This document shows positions 33,635 to 42,993 of a stretch of 64,000 bases of DNA, piece after piece. Source of the stretch: Cryptosporangium arvum DSM 44712 (GTDB taxonomy: Bacteria > Actinomycetota > Actinomycetes > Mycobacteriales > Cryptosporangiaceae). Each line of letters opens with the position of its first letter. Positions within the stretch are counted from its first letter, which is position 1. Below the pieces are notes generated by a model. The model saw nothing but the letters and a program-made list of their open reading frames with translations. It made no database searches and was not told where the DNA came from. The stretch lies in contig NZ_KK073874.1 of assembly GCF_000585375.1 (NCBI RefSeq), positions 744,001 through 808,000 on the forward strand, given 5' to 3'. Made by a program: the position numbers and the translations under genes.

Positions 33635-35818
33635 GTGACGACTCCACGCGTATGCGTCGTGGCGCTTCGCTACTCTCGCTGGCATGGAGTTACGGCTGAT
33701 GCGTGCGACCGGGCCTTCCCGCACGTGACCGCCGTCGATCTCACTCTCGACCCGGAGCCGGGCTCCGGGGGCGATCGGCGACGCGCTTTCGCCGCGAGCT
33801 GGGCCCGCGCGTTGCGTCCGGCCGACACCACGACGACCACCGCGGACGAGCTGGTCGGCGCGGTCGAACGCCTGGTCGAGGCCGTGTCGGGCGGCTCGTT
33901 CGACCCGGGCCCCGCGGCGTCGGCCGGTACCGCGCTCGTCGACCGCGGCTTCGGCGACCCGGCTGCGCTCGGCGCCAGCCTCCGCCTGCTCACCACCGAG
34001 TTCCCCGCGCTGGTGCCGGGGGCGGCGGCCCGGGTGGGTGAACTCACCGCGGCCTTCGCCACCGGGTTCACCGTCGCACGCGAGCGTGAGCTGGTCCGGA
34101 AGGCGGCGCTGGGCGCGCAGGCCGAGGCCCAGCACGCGATGCGTACCGGCGAGTCGCGGTTCCGCGCCGTTTTCGGCGGAGTTCCGGTCGGCCTCGCGCT
34201 CGGCACGCCCGACGGGCGGCTGACCGAGGTCAACGACGGCCTGGCCGGCCTGCTCGGCCTGCCGGCCGGCGCGCTAGTCGGTCGCCGGCTCAGCGAGTTC
34301 CTGGTCGCGGCGCACCGATCCGTACTGGAGGACGCGTACACCCGGCTGGTGGCCGACGAGGTGCCCTGCCACCTCGAGTGCCGGCTGGCCCGGCCCGGGG
34401 GCGCGGAGACCTGGCTCTCGATCCGGCTGTCGCTCGTCGTCGACGAGACCGGCCCGCGGACGCACACGCTGCTGGTGGAGGACGTCACCGAGCAGCGCAC
34501 GCTCCGCCTGACCGCCGACCACCTCGCCACCCACGACCGGCTGACCGGGCTCGCGAACCGCGAAGTGTTCGTCGAGCGGCTCACCGGCGTGCTGCGTGAG
34601 CGCACCGGAGCCGAGCGGATCGGGCTGTGCCTGCTCGACCTGGACGGGTTCAAGGTCGTCAACGACAGCCTCGGGCACCCGGTGGGCGACCAGTTGCTGG
34701 CCGCGGTCGGCGAACGGCTCGACACGCTCTCCGGCGACGCGCTGGTGGCCCGCCTCGGCGGTGACGAGTTCGGCATCCTGCTGACCGGTACCTCCGGCGT
34801 GGCCGACGTCGAACGGCTGGCCGCCGAGATCGTCCGCTCGCTGGCGGTGCCGTTCCCGCCCGCCGACGGCCGACTCACGTTGCCGGCCAGCATCGGTGTC
34901 GTCGAACACGCGGCCAGCGACGCGAGCGCGGCCGATCTGATCCGCGCGGCCGAGCTGACCATGTACCGGGCCAAGGCCGAGCACCGGGGCCGCTGGGCCG
35001 TCTACGACCCGCACCGCAACGACCAGCGGGTCGCCCGCTACACGCTCGCCACCGAGATGGCGGCGGCGCTGGAGCGCGACGAGTTCGTGGTCGAGTTCCA
35101 GCCGCTGGTCGGGCTGGCCGACGGTGCGGTCGGCGGCGCCGAGGCGCTGGTGCGCTGGCGCCACCGCGAGCTCGGGTTGCTCTCGCCGAAGCGGTTCGTG
35201 GGGCTGGCCGAGGAGACCGGCGCCATCGTGCCGATCGGCCGGCGGGTGCTCGAGCTCGCGTGCCGGCAGGCTTCCCGCTGGCCGTCGGTCGGCCAGGAGC
35301 CGCCGTACGTCAGCGTCAATCTGGCCGCGGCCCAGCTCGCCGACCCGAACCTGGTCGACGACGTCGTCCGGGTACTGGAGGAGACCGGGCTGGAGGCGGG
35401 GCGGCTCCAGCTCGAGCTGGCCGCCGGAACCGTGACCACGGTGAACACCACACCGCTGCGGCGGCTCGCCGCGCTCGGCGTCCGGCTGGCAGTGGGTGAC
35501 GTCAGCGCGGGGTGGGCCAACCTGCCGTTGCTGCGCGACTTCTCGATCGACGTGCTGAAGCTGTCCGGCGGGGTGGTGCAGCGCCTCACCGCCAGCGACC
35601 GCACCGCGCTCGACGACCAGATCCTGGAGTCGCTGCTCGTGCTGGCGCACGCGCTCGGTCTCCAGGTGGTGGCCGAGGGGATCGAGAGCGGCGAGCAGCG
35701 CGACCGGCTGCGGTCGCTGGGGTGCGACACCGGTCAGGGCTGGTACTACGCACCTGCGCTCGGACCCGAGGAGTTCATCCGGTATCTTCCGGGTTCTCCG
35801 GCCTTTGCTGGTCGGTGA
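33635..35818 (+). CDS. PAS-GGDEF-EAL protein with degenerate EAL domain
   Basis: A 727-residue protein: an N-terminal all-helical sensor-like region (about 1-165), PAS (about 170-285, SRFRAVFGGVPVGLAL), GGDEF (about 300-460, active site RLGGDEFGIL intact, no RxxD inhibitory site) and EAL (about 475-720). In the EAL domain the EAL, Asn (SVNLAAAQ), Lys (DVLKLS) and VAEGIES residues remain. However, the Glu three residues after LELE-type E is replaced (LELAAGTV) and the first Asp of DDFG is Gly (VGDVSAG). It probably makes c-di-GMP, with the EAL domain binding or regulating rather than cleaving. GTG start follows GAGAAG. Confidence 0.9.
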   Translation: MTTPRVCVVALRYSRWHGVTADACDRAFPHVTAVDLTLDPEPGSGGDRRRAFAASWARALRPADTTTTTADELVGAVERLVEAVSGGSFDPGPAASAGTALVDRGFGDPAALGASLRLLTTEFPALVPGAAARVGELTAAFATGFTVARERELVRKAALGAQAEAQHAMRTGESRFRAVFGGVPVGLALGTPDGRLTEVNDGLAGLLGLPAGALVGRRLSEFLVAAHRSVLEDAYTRLVADEVPCHLECRLARPGGAETWLSIRLSLVVDETGPRTHTLLVEDVTEQRTLRLTADHLATHDRLTGLANREVFVERLTGVLRERTGAERIGLCLLDLDGFKVVNDSLGHPVGDQLLAAVGERLDTLSGDALVARLGGDEFGILLTGTSGVADVERLAAEIVRSLAVPFPPADGRLTLPASIGVVEHAASDASAADLIRAAELTMYRAKAEHRGRWAVYDPHRNDQRVARYTLATEMAAALERDEFVVEFQPLVGLADGAVGGAEALVRWRHRELGLLSPKRFVGLAEETGAIVPIGRRVLELACRQASRWPSVGQEPPYVSVNLAAAQLADPNLVDDVVRVLEETGLEAGRLQLELAAGTVTTVNTTPLRRLAALGVRLAVGDVSAGWANLPLLRDFSIDVLKLSGGVVQRLTASDRTALDDQILESLLVLAHALGLQVVAEGIESGEQRDRLRSLGCDTGQGWYYAPALGPEEFIRYLPGSPAFAGR

Positions 35819-35912
35819 CGAGACCGCTACACGGTCGCCACGATGCGGTAATCACCTGGCATTTCCCTGTCGGTCAACCTCCGTTAACGTGGCAGTCAGC
35901 CTCGAGCTACCC

Positions 35913-35922
35913 GGGGAGGGGG
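35913..35922 (+). promoter_or_regulatory. strong ribosome binding site setting the DUF2252 start
   Basis: GGGGAGGGGG five bases before a TTG codon. It is the best ribosome site in this stretch and decides the TTG start at 35928 over GTG codons at 35889 and 35946. Confidence 0.55.
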
Positions 35923-35927
35923 CCACG

Positions 35928-37337
35928 TTGGGTGGACTGACCGTCGTGTCTCCCGTCGGATACGAACTCGGCCGCAACGCCAGGAGCAGGGTGTCCCGCT
36001 CCGCCCAGGCCGAGCTCGCGGACGACGGACGTAATCCGCTGACTCTTCTCGCCGCGGCCGACGAGCAGAGACTTCCGGAACTGCTGCCGCTCCGGTACGA
36101 GCGGATGGTCGCGTCGCCATTCAGCTTTTTCCGGGGCGCGGCCACGGTGATGGCTCACGATTTAGCCCTGCACCCGCACAGCGGTCTATTCGTGCAAGCG
36201 GGCGGAAACGCTCATCTGCAGAACTTCGGGATGTCGGGAACGCCGGATCGTCGGCTGGTTTTCGATCTGAACGATTTCGACGAGACGCTCGAAGCGCCGT
36301 TCGAATGGGATCTGAAGCGCCTGGTCAGCAGTGTCATTCTGGCGGCGCGCGCGAATCGCTTCAAGAACGGTGAGGCCACCACCGCCGCGGCCAGTGCGGC
36401 GGCGGGCTATCGCGACGCGATGAATGATTACGCAACGCAACGAGCGCTCGAGGTTTGGTACGACCGGATCGAAGTCGACGATCTGGCTCAACTACTCAAG
36501 CGCGGCCGGTCTTCGGTACCGACGTTGCAGGCGGTGGAGAAGGCTCGCAGCCGCGACCACATCAGCGCGGCGGCCAAGCTGACCGAGCGGGTCAACGGTG
36601 GCTGGCGGCTGCGTGAGGACCCGCCGCTGCTCACCCACGTCACGGACAGTTCCGACGAGGGCATGGACGAGGAACTGGTCCGCCGCTGCATCCGTGAGTA
36701 CCGGCAGACGCTGCCGGCCGATCGGCGAGTTTTGCTCGACCGTTACACCTTCGTCGACTTCGCCCGGAAAGTCGTGGGTGTGGGAAGTGTCGGCAGCCGT
36801 TGTTGGGTCGTATTGCTGGCGGCCTCGCCGAACGATCCGCTTTTGCTCCAAGTGAAAGAAGCGGGTCAGTCGGTGCTCGAGTGGCATTTGACGCCGAGTC
36901 CGTACCGCAACGCCGGGCAGCGGGTCGTCGAAGGGCAGCGTTTGATCCAGGCCGCGCCCGACGTTCTGCTCGGGTGGTTCCGTGACCCGGCGGCGGGACA
37001 CGACTACTACGTGCGTCAGCTGTGGGACGCGAAGGGCTCGTTCGACACGTCGACGTTCGACGCGCCAGGGCTGGCGAAGTACGCCCGGCTGTGCGGTCGT
37101 GTCCTCGCGCGGGCCCATGCCCGCAGCGGCGACCCGGCGGCGATCGCCGGTTACATCGGACAGAACGATCGGTTTGACCGGTCGGTGGTGAAGTTCGGCC
37201 AGCAGTACGCCGACCGCACCGAAACGGACTATGCGGTGCTGGTGGAGGCGGTGAAGAGCGGCGCGATGCCGGCGCCGCGCGTCCCGGCGCCCCCGCGAGC
37301 GGAACCGCGTCCGTTCAACGGCTCGCTCCGCGCCTGA
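35928..37337 (+). CDS. DUF2252 family protein
   Basis: A 469-residue protein with the DUF2252 order of motifs: RNPLTLLAAADEQRLPELLPLRYERMVASPFSFFRGAA near the start, DNAHLQNFG-like GGNAHLQNFGM and FDLNDFDET, then EWDLKRLVSSV. These resemble the phosphotransferase/kinase-like fold (NDFDE), though biochemical activity is not established. Late motifs are YYVRQLWDAKGS and LARAHARSGD. TTG start is chosen on ribosome site strength. It converges on a secreted basic protein across a bidirectional terminator. The actual role is unknown. Confidence 0.85.
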   Translation: MGGLTVVSPVGYELGRNARSRVSRSAQAELADDGRNPLTLLAAADEQRLPELLPLRYERMVASPFSFFRGAATVMAHDLALHPHSGLFVQAGGNAHLQNFGMSGTPDRRLVFDLNDFDETLEAPFEWDLKRLVSSVILAARANRFKNGEATTAAASAAAGYRDAMNDYATQRALEVWYDRIEVDDLAQLLKRGRSSVPTLQAVEKARSRDHISAAAKLTERVNGGWRLREDPPLLTHVTDSSDEGMDEELVRRCIREYRQTLPADRRVLLDRYTFVDFARKVVGVGSVGSRCWVVLLAASPNDPLLLQVKEAGQSVLEWHLTPSPYRNAGQRVVEGQRLIQAAPDVLLGWFRDPAAGHDYYVRQLWDAKGSFDTSTFDAPGLAKYARLCGRVLARAHARSGDPAAIAGYIGQNDRFDRSVVKFGQQYADRTETDYAVLVEAVKSGAMPAPRVPAPPRAEPRPFNGSLRA

Positions 37338-37341
37338 GCGA

Positions 37342-37375
37342 ACGTCCCCGCAGCCCCGAAGAGCTGCGGGGACGT
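37342..37375. terminator. bidirectional terminator
   Basis: A 13-bp perfect stem (ACGTCCCCGCAGC with GCTGCGGGGACGT) around an 8-base loop, between the DUF2252 gene and the convergent secreted protein gene. Confidence 0.8.
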
Positions 37376-37382
37376 ACTGTTC

Positions 37383-37811
37383 TCAGGAGTAAACGCGCAG
37401 CACCCAGCGGCTGCCGGACCGCTCGCAGCGGAACGACTCCCAGGACGATCCCCGGTACCGCTGACCGATCAGGTGAGCCTCGTGGTAGCTGTCGTACCGG
37501 CCGTGGTCGCGCCACTGGTGCCGGTGGTGCCGGCGCCCCTCCCAGTGGGAGCGCTTCTTCCAGTGCTTCTTCCAGTGCCGCCGGTGCTCGCCGTGGCCGC
37601 GGCCCCAGCGGCGATCGTCGTGGTCACGGCCCCAGCGGCGATCGTCGCGGTCGCGGCCCCAGCGGTGGTCGTCGCGGTCGTGAGCGGCGGTGACCGTGGT
37701 CCGGCCGGTCGCGGTGGCCGCGTCGGCCGCCGGTGCCGACGCCAGCACGGTCCCCGCGGCGATCGCCAGACCGGCGACGGCGACGGCAAAGCGCTTGGTG
37801 CGGTCTCGCAT
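37383..37811 (-). CDS. secreted His/Arg/Trp-rich repeat protein
   Basis: A 142-residue protein with a Sec signal (RFAVAVAGLAIAAGTVLASAPAADA, cut likely after ADA). The mature part has three near-copies of DRDD(H/R)RWGR, a lysine-tryptophan stretch (HWKKHWKK) and a C-terminal domain (LIGQRYRGSSWESFRCERSGSRWVLRVYS). The composition is strongly basic with many His. It may bind nucleic acid, heparin-like polymer or metal, or the envelope; none is proven. The C-terminal segment resembles small actinobacterial secreted proteins with no known role. A purine-rich GGGAGGTAGGG precedes the ATG. Confidence 0.8.
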   Translation of the reverse strand: MRDRTKRFAVAVAGLAIAAGTVLASAPAADAATATGRTTVTAAHDRDDHRWGRDRDDRRWGRDHDDRRWGRGHGEHRRHWKKHWKKRSHWEGRRHHRHQWRDHGRYDSYHEAHLIGQRYRGSSWESFRCERSGSRWVLRVYS

Positions 37812-38396
37812 GCCCTACCTCCCTCAAATGACGCTTTTCGGGCAGGGCGTACTCAACCATACCCTCACATTTCGGGCAAACTTCTTGAGGGTGTCGTTAC
37901 AGATGTCTTCTGTGGAGGGTGGGGTGGAACGGGGTACGCACTGTCCTCTGTGGGGGCGGTGCGCCCGCAGTCGCATATTCCGGTATGGTCAACTGGCTGC
38001 TGAGTGCCGACGAGTCCGCGTCGCACTCCGGCCATTTAAGTTAAGTCGAGATTTCGGCAGGTGGCAGGCGAGGTGATCGCCCAGGGTGCGGGGTATTTCG
38101 TCGCGCTGAGTGAGGTCTGAAATACGCTCCGAAGGCATCGACGGAAGTTATTAATTGTTCTTACTTATCGGTAAGTTATGTCTGCGGATTCGGGCATAAC
38201 GCAGAAAACGTACTGCTATTTATATTCCGACAGCATCGATCTCGCTGTGATTCTTGTGGTTAGCGGTGTGCATCTTGCGGTCGGGTTTATCGAAGAACTA
38301 GCTTCGTATGGCGCTGGTTTCTTGCTCGAGCGGGGCGGCCGGTGCAGAAGCTGGCCGCAGGGTCCACACGCAGGCGATGTTGGTGAAGGATGAGCG
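37812..38396. other. AT-enriched intergenic region upstream of the conservon
   Basis: About 585 bp with lower GC than the surroundings. It includes a short dyad (ACTTA-TCGG-TAAGT, 38163-38176). A 71-codon ORF (38178-38393) ends 4 bp before the next gene but lacks a ribosome site and familiar sequence, so it is not called. The promoter of the conservon-like operon must lie here. Confidence 0.6.
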
Positions 38397-39650
38397 ATGA
38401 CTTCTCCCGGGTCCGGATCCCGGTTACGGTCCGCCCCATTGCGGGCGTTTGCGCCCCTAGCGCTGCAGCTTATTACGGTAATTTCCGTAATAGCGCTGTT
38501 CGCGTTGGTGTGGGGAACCCGCTCAGACGACAGTGACCTGCACTCCCGCGAACGCGACGGCGTCGAGTACGCCAAGGCGCTCGACAAGCTCCTTCCCGCC
38601 CTCGTCAACGCGCAGTCCAATGCGGTCAGTGGCAAGCCGGTCAAGAAGGAAGACTTCGCCGAGTCCCTGAACGCGGTGGCCGAGGTCGACGAGAAGTTCG
38701 GCTCCGACTTCGGGACGAGCAACCGCTGGTCCGGTCTCCGCGCCCGGATCGAGACGCTCCCCGAGCAGGGCGGCGACCAGAACGGCGCGTTCAAGAACTA
38801 CGGCGAGGCCACCGACCTGCTGCTCGCGCTCTACCAGCGGGTCGCACAGGCTTCCGGTCTGCGCAGCGACGCCGACGGCGTCATCAGCTACCTGCAGGAC
38901 GCCGCGCTCGAGGAGATCCCGCTGGCCGTCGTGTGGGCCGGCCGCTACCAGGACCAGGCGGTCATCGCGGGCGGGCTGCCCGACCTCGCGCGGGACGCCG
39001 CGCTGGAGACGTTCAACGACCAGCTCAGTCAGATCAACAACGCGCTGACCAGCCTCGCCGTCAGCCGCCAGCTGGTCTCGGAGTCCGGCGCCGACGTCGC
39101 GGCGGACATGGCCTCGGCCGTGGACAACTCCGACAGCGGCACGTTCAGCACCACGCTCCTGCAGAACCTGGACAACTTCCAGCGTGGCGTCGAGACTCTC
39201 GCTCCCCCGGGGCAGACCACGCTGAACTCGCTCCCGACCGCGAACACGGTCACCTCGCAGCGCATCGCCGCGCAGGAGGCGGCGGTCGCTCTGAGCCCGA
39301 CGCTGCTCGACGAACTCGGCAAGCAGATCGACGACCGGAAGAGCACCGCCGACACCGGCCGGATCCTGGCGATCGCGCTGCTGGTGATCGCCGTACTCGC
39401 CGCGATCGCGAGCTTCGTGCTGATCCTGCTCGGCGGGCGCCGCTCGCGCGCCGAGTCGATCGACGGCCCGGGTCCGCAGGGCCCGCAGGCGCAACCCGGC
39501 CCGCGGGGCCAGCAGCAGCCGTACGGTCAGGGCAACCCGGACTACGCCGGTTACCCGGCCGGGCCGGACCAGATGGGCGGCGATCCGTACCTGAACAACC
39601 TGGACGCTGGACGCGACGCGAGGCGGGAGCGGGTCGGTGTTCCTCGATAG
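38397..39650 (+). CDS. two-helix membrane protein with extracytoplasmic sensor-like domain
   Basis: A 417-residue protein: a helix near residues 18-40 (LALQLITVISVIALFALVWG), an all-helical extracytoplasmic domain of about 280 residues, a second helix near 321-344 (ILAIALLVIAVLAAIASFVLILLGG) and a Pro/Gln/Gly-rich cytoplasmic tail. The layout copies the neighbouring NIT kinase (helix, helical sensor domain, helix) but there is no HAMP or kinase. It may sense with, or modulate, that kinase. GAAGGA precedes the ATG. A TATTACGG...CCGTAATA dyad lies inside codons 25-32. Overlap with the kinase gene (14 bp) puts both in one operon. Confidence 0.8.
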   Translation: MTSPGSGSRLRSAPLRAFAPLALQLITVISVIALFALVWGTRSDDSDLHSRERDGVEYAKALDKLLPALVNAQSNAVSGKPVKKEDFAESLNAVAEVDEKFGSDFGTSNRWSGLRARIETLPEQGGDQNGAFKNYGEATDLLLALYQRVAQASGLRSDADGVISYLQDAALEEIPLAVVWAGRYQDQAVIAGGLPDLARDAALETFNDQLSQINNALTSLAVSRQLVSESGADVAADMASAVDNSDSGTFSTTLLQNLDNFQRGVETLAPPGQTTLNSLPTANTVTSQRIAAQEAAVALSPTLLDELGKQIDDRKSTADTGRILAIALLVIAVLAAIASFVLILLGGRRSRAESIDGPGPQGPQAQPGPRGQQQPYGQGNPDYAGYPAGPDQMGGDPYLNNLDAGRDARRERVGVPR

Positions 39651-42600
39651 GCTCAAGATCAGTGGGAAGCTCGTCCTTCTGGCGATCATCCCGCTGTTGG
39701 CCGTGTCGGTCCTCGCGCTCTCGGTCATCGTGGGCCGGATCTCCGACGCCGACAACGCCAACGACAACTCCCGAGACATCCAGGCCGCTGGTGAAGTCGC
39801 CACCCTGGTCCGGGAACTGCAGGCAGAACGTCTGCTGACGATCGGCTTCCTCGCCGGTGGCTTCGCGACCAAGTCCGAGGTCCTCCAGCAGGAAGCGATC
39901 GTCGACGACCAGATCGCGACCGTGAAGGAGTCGATAAGCGACGAGTCGCCCCCGACCCTGGTGAAGGCCGTCGGCGACCTGAAGCAGCTGGTCGACCTGC
40001 GGAAAGAGTCGCTCGCGACGAACGTTCCGCAGACCGTCGTGTCGCAGCAGCTGACCGGTTTGATCAATTCGTTGATCGACGGTCTGCAGCTGTACCGGAT
40101 CTCGGACGCGTCGACGTCGATCGGCCGGCAGATCCTCGCGATGGACTCCGCGCTGCACCTGGGAGAGCAGAACTCGCTCAACCTCGCGACGCTGACCCTG
40201 CTGCTCGCGACCCCCAACGCCACGCTGCTGAGCCAGTACGTGTCGGGCCTCGGTACGTCGTCCGAGTACACGAACGCCTACTTCCAGTACGCCAACCCGA
40301 CCCAGGCGACGCTGTACCGCCTGGTCCAGACGGCGAACAACGCCCGTACGTCGACGGAGCTGGCCGACCTCGGTACCAAGGCCGACCTCGGCCGTGTCCG
40401 TGAGCTGCCCCTGGCCACGTACTTCCCGCGGTTCCAGTCCTTCCTCGGCCAGACGCGATACATCGAGACCAAGCTGGTGTCGGACATCGTGGCGGCCACC
40501 GAGAACCAGCGTCGGGACGCCATCGCGGCCGCCGCCGGTATCGGTGCCGCCCTGGTGCTGATCCTCGGCCTGGTGGGTGTGCTGACCCTGCTGGTCGGAC
40601 GTCGGGTCTCGCAGCCACTCGTCGCACTGGCCTCGTCCGCCAACCGCATCGCCACCGCAGTCGAGACCGAGCTCACCCGGGTCGCTGACGACGAGTCCGA
40701 GGTCTTCGAACCCGTCCGACTCGACACGGTGAACACCACCGGTCGAGACGAGATCGGTGAGCTGGCCCGAGCGTTCGAGCAGGTGCAGGACACCGCGGCC
40801 CGGCTGGTCGAACGTCAGATCACCAGCCGCCGCAACGTCGCGACGATGTTCGGTCACATCGGACGCCGTACGCAGAACCTGATCGGTCGTCAGCTGTCGA
40901 TGATCGACCGGCTGGAGCGGCAGGAGACCAACACCGAGCGGTTGAGCAGCCTCTACCAGCTCGACCACCTGTCCAGCCGCCTCAACCGGAACGCGGGTTC
41001 GCTCGTCGTTCTCTCCGGGTCGATGGCCACCGAGCAGGGTGGCGGCACGCCGCTCGCTCTCGGCGACATCGCCCGGCTCGCCCTGGGTGAGATCGAGGAC
41101 TACACCCGAGTCGACATCGACGTCCCCGAGGACATCGTCGTGCAGCCGTCGGTCATCTCCGACCTCACGCTGATCTTCGCGGAGCTGATGGAGAACGCGA
41201 CCGCGTACTCGCCGCCGCACACCCGGGTCACGCTCAGCGCCGAGGCCACCAGGGCCGGCGCTCAGATCCTGATCGTCGACCACGGCATCGGCATGGCGTC
41301 CGAGCGGTTGGCGGAAGAGAACGCCCGACTCGCCCGACGCGAACGCCTCGACCTGGCTCCCACCGAGGTGCTCGGTCTGTTCGTGACCGGCCGGCTGGCC
41401 CGGCGTCACGGCATCAGCGTCGCGCTGGTGCCGACGTCCGGCGGTGGTGTCACGGCGGTGCTGGCGCTGATCGAGCAGCACCTGGTGCCCTCGATCTACC
41501 AGGGCATCGCCACGGTCGAGGAGCCGCCGCGCGCGCTTCCGGCCGGCCCGCCGATGGGTCAGCCCGAGGTGCTGCGGGTGCCGAACACCGCGATGCCGGC
41601 CGACCCGGCGGCGACCCCGTCCTACGCCCAGCCCACCGGTGGGTTCCAGCAGCCGGCGGCCGTGGGGTACGACCAGCCCCAGTACGGGCAGCCCCAGTAC
41701 GACCAGCCCCAGTACGGGCAGCCCCAGTACGAGCAGCCCCGTTACGACCAACCTCGCTACGACCAGCCGAACCCGGCCTACGAGCCGGCGCCGGTCTACG
41801 AGCAGCCGAACCCGGGCTACGAGCCGGCCGCGAACCTGCCGGTCGTGGCGTCGAACGCGATGTTCGACAACGTGGCGCTGGAGCGGGCGTCCCGGGCCAT
41901 CTCGGCCGGGCCGTGGAACGCGTTCTCGGGCAACGAGGCACCGGTTCCCGGCCAGCGCGAGCCGGTCGACGTCGAGCCGGTAGGGGCCAGCGCGGCCCTG
42001 TACCGCAGCGACGCGCCACCCGCGCAGGCACCCGCGACCGACGTCTCGTGGTGGGACAACGCGCCGGGCGCCCGCCCGACCGAGCCGGTCCAGCCGGCTC
42101 AGCCGGCCGCGTTCCGGTCGCTGCCCGCGGCTCCGGCGCAACCGGCGGCTCGCCCCGCGCCGATCGCGCCGGCTCCGCCGATGCCGATCCCGCAGCCGAT
42201 GGCGGCGCCCATCCCGCAGCCGCTGTCGACGTCGACGACGCAGCCGCTTCCGGTGCGTTCGGCTCCGGTCCCGGCGCAGCCGGCCGCGGCCGGTCCGCCG
42301 GCCGGATCGACGCTCCCGCGTCTGCAGCGACGGGTTCCGGGCGCCCAGCTCCCGGTCGGTGTCAACACGGCGGGCAAGCAGGCCGAGCCCCAGATCCTGG
42401 GCGACGCCGGTGACCCGGCCGCCGCTCGTGCGTTGATCGAGGAGTTCGAGGCCGGCGTCCGCAACGCGCAGCGGGCCGGTGACACCGGCCCGGTGCCGCA
42501 GATGGCCCCGCCGCCCTCGAACGGGTCGAACGGTTCCAACGGCTCACACGGATACGCACCCGGTCCGCGGCCGGGTTCGATGAGCGCACAGCAGGCGACG

Positions 42601-42993
42601 TTCGGCACCCCGCCCCCCGGGCCGGTGCACACGCCTCCTCCGGTCGCTCAACCGACGTGGAATTCGCAGCAGGCTGCCGGGCACGCTGCGCCTTCCAGGC
42701 ACGTCCCCGCAGCAGCACCGGTCTCCCCTCCGGTGTTGCCGCAACGGCCCGCTCCGGCGGGCCCCCCACCGCAGCAGCAGGCCCAGCGCACCTCTGGTGG
42801 CCTGCAGCGGCGGGTGCCTGGAGCAACGCTCAAGAGTTTCACCAGCGGCCGGGGCGGCGCCTCGGTCACTGCAACACCGGTGGCGGACCCCGACGCCGCC
42901 CGGGCGTTGATCGAGCAGATCGAAGCAGGCGTGTCCCGCGCTCTCAACAGGGTCGTCGTCGACGACCATCAGCACGAAGGATCACCACGATGA
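39637..42993 (+). CDS. NIT-domain sensor histidine kinase (conservon CvnA-like)
   Basis: An 1118-residue membrane kinase. A helix (about 13-34) precedes the helical nitrate/nitrite-sensing-type domain (about 50-290: RELQAERLLTIGFLAGG...), a second helix (about 294-318), HAMP, and a region with RRTQNLIGRQLSMIDRLERQE and LDHLSSRLNRNAGSLVVLSG typical of CvnA kinases. The HATPase follows (about 478-620: ELMENATAYSPP; VDHGIGMA). The last 490 residues are Pro/Gln-rich and disordered, with YxQPQ-type repeats and two copies of an LQRRVPGA...DPxAARALI module. GTG start. Kinase signalling to the roadblock/DUF742/GTPase partners is expected from conservons. Confidence 0.93.
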   Translation: MFLDRLKISGKLVLLAIIPLLAVSVLALSVIVGRISDADNANDNSRDIQAAGEVATLVRELQAERLLTIGFLAGGFATKSEVLQQEAIVDDQIATVKESISDESPPTLVKAVGDLKQLVDLRKESLATNVPQTVVSQQLTGLINSLIDGLQLYRISDASTSIGRQILAMDSALHLGEQNSLNLATLTLLLATPNATLLSQYVSGLGTSSEYTNAYFQYANPTQATLYRLVQTANNARTSTELADLGTKADLGRVRELPLATYFPRFQSFLGQTRYIETKLVSDIVAATENQRRDAIAAAAGIGAALVLILGLVGVLTLLVGRRVSQPLVALASSANRIATAVETELTRVADDESEVFEPVRLDTVNTTGRDEIGELARAFEQVQDTAARLVERQITSRRNVATMFGHIGRRTQNLIGRQLSMIDRLERQETNTERLSSLYQLDHLSSRLNRNAGSLVVLSGSMATEQGGGTPLALGDIARLALGEIEDYTRVDIDVPEDIVVQPSVISDLTLIFAELMENATAYSPPHTRVTLSAEATRAGAQILIVDHGIGMASERLAEENARLARRERLDLAPTEVLGLFVTGRLARRHGISVALVPTSGGGVTAVLALIEQHLVPSIYQGIATVEEPPRALPAGPPMGQPEVLRVPNTAMPADPAATPSYAQPTGGFQQPAAVGYDQPQYGQPQYDQPQYGQPQYEQPRYDQPRYDQPNPAYEPAPVYEQPNPGYEPAANLPVVASNAMFDNVALERASRAISAGPWNAFSGNEAPVPGQREPVDVEPVGASAALYRSDAPPAQAPATDVSWWDNAPGARPTEPVQPAQPAAFRSLPAAPAQPAARPAPIAPAPPMPIPQPMAAPIPQPLSTSTTQPLPVRSAPVPAQPAAAGPPAGSTLPRLQRRVPGAQLPVGVNTAGKQAEPQILGDAGDPAAARALIEEFEAGVRNAQRAGDTGPVPQMAPPPSNGSNGSNGSHGYAPGPRPGSMSAQQATFGTPPPGPVHTPPPVAQPTWNSQQAAGHAAPSRHVPAAAPVSPPVLPQRPAPAGPPPQQQAQRTSGGLQRRVPGATLKSFTSGRGGASVTATPVADPDAARALIEQIEAGVSRALNRVVVDDHQHEGSPR
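41668..41778 (+). repeat. tandem 15-bp repeats encoding YxQP(Q/R)
   Basis: About seven imperfect 15-bp units (TACGACCAGCCCCAG and TACGGGCAGCCCCAG types) within the disordered tail of the kinase, encoding Tyr-x-Gln-Pro-Gln units. Such runs are prone to length variation by slippage. Confidence 0.85.

Noticed and set aside
38178-38393. 71-codon ORF ahead of the conservon
   Set aside because: No ribosome site, no familiar sequence; kept only as part of the intergenic note.
38471-38492. TATTACGG-TAATTT-CCGTAATA dyad
   Set aside because: It lies inside codons of the membrane protein's first helix; could be an operator, but position within the gene makes this weak.
41668-41778. Possible CRISPR-like repeat run
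   Set aside because: Units are contiguous 15-mers without spacers and are in frame in the kinase tail, encoding YxQPQ.
39250-42141. Long minus-strand open frame (963 codons) opposite the NIT kinase
   Set aside because: It is the antisense of the kinase gene; composition is Arg/Gly/Val-rich with no domain, and the kinase frame has clear motifs.
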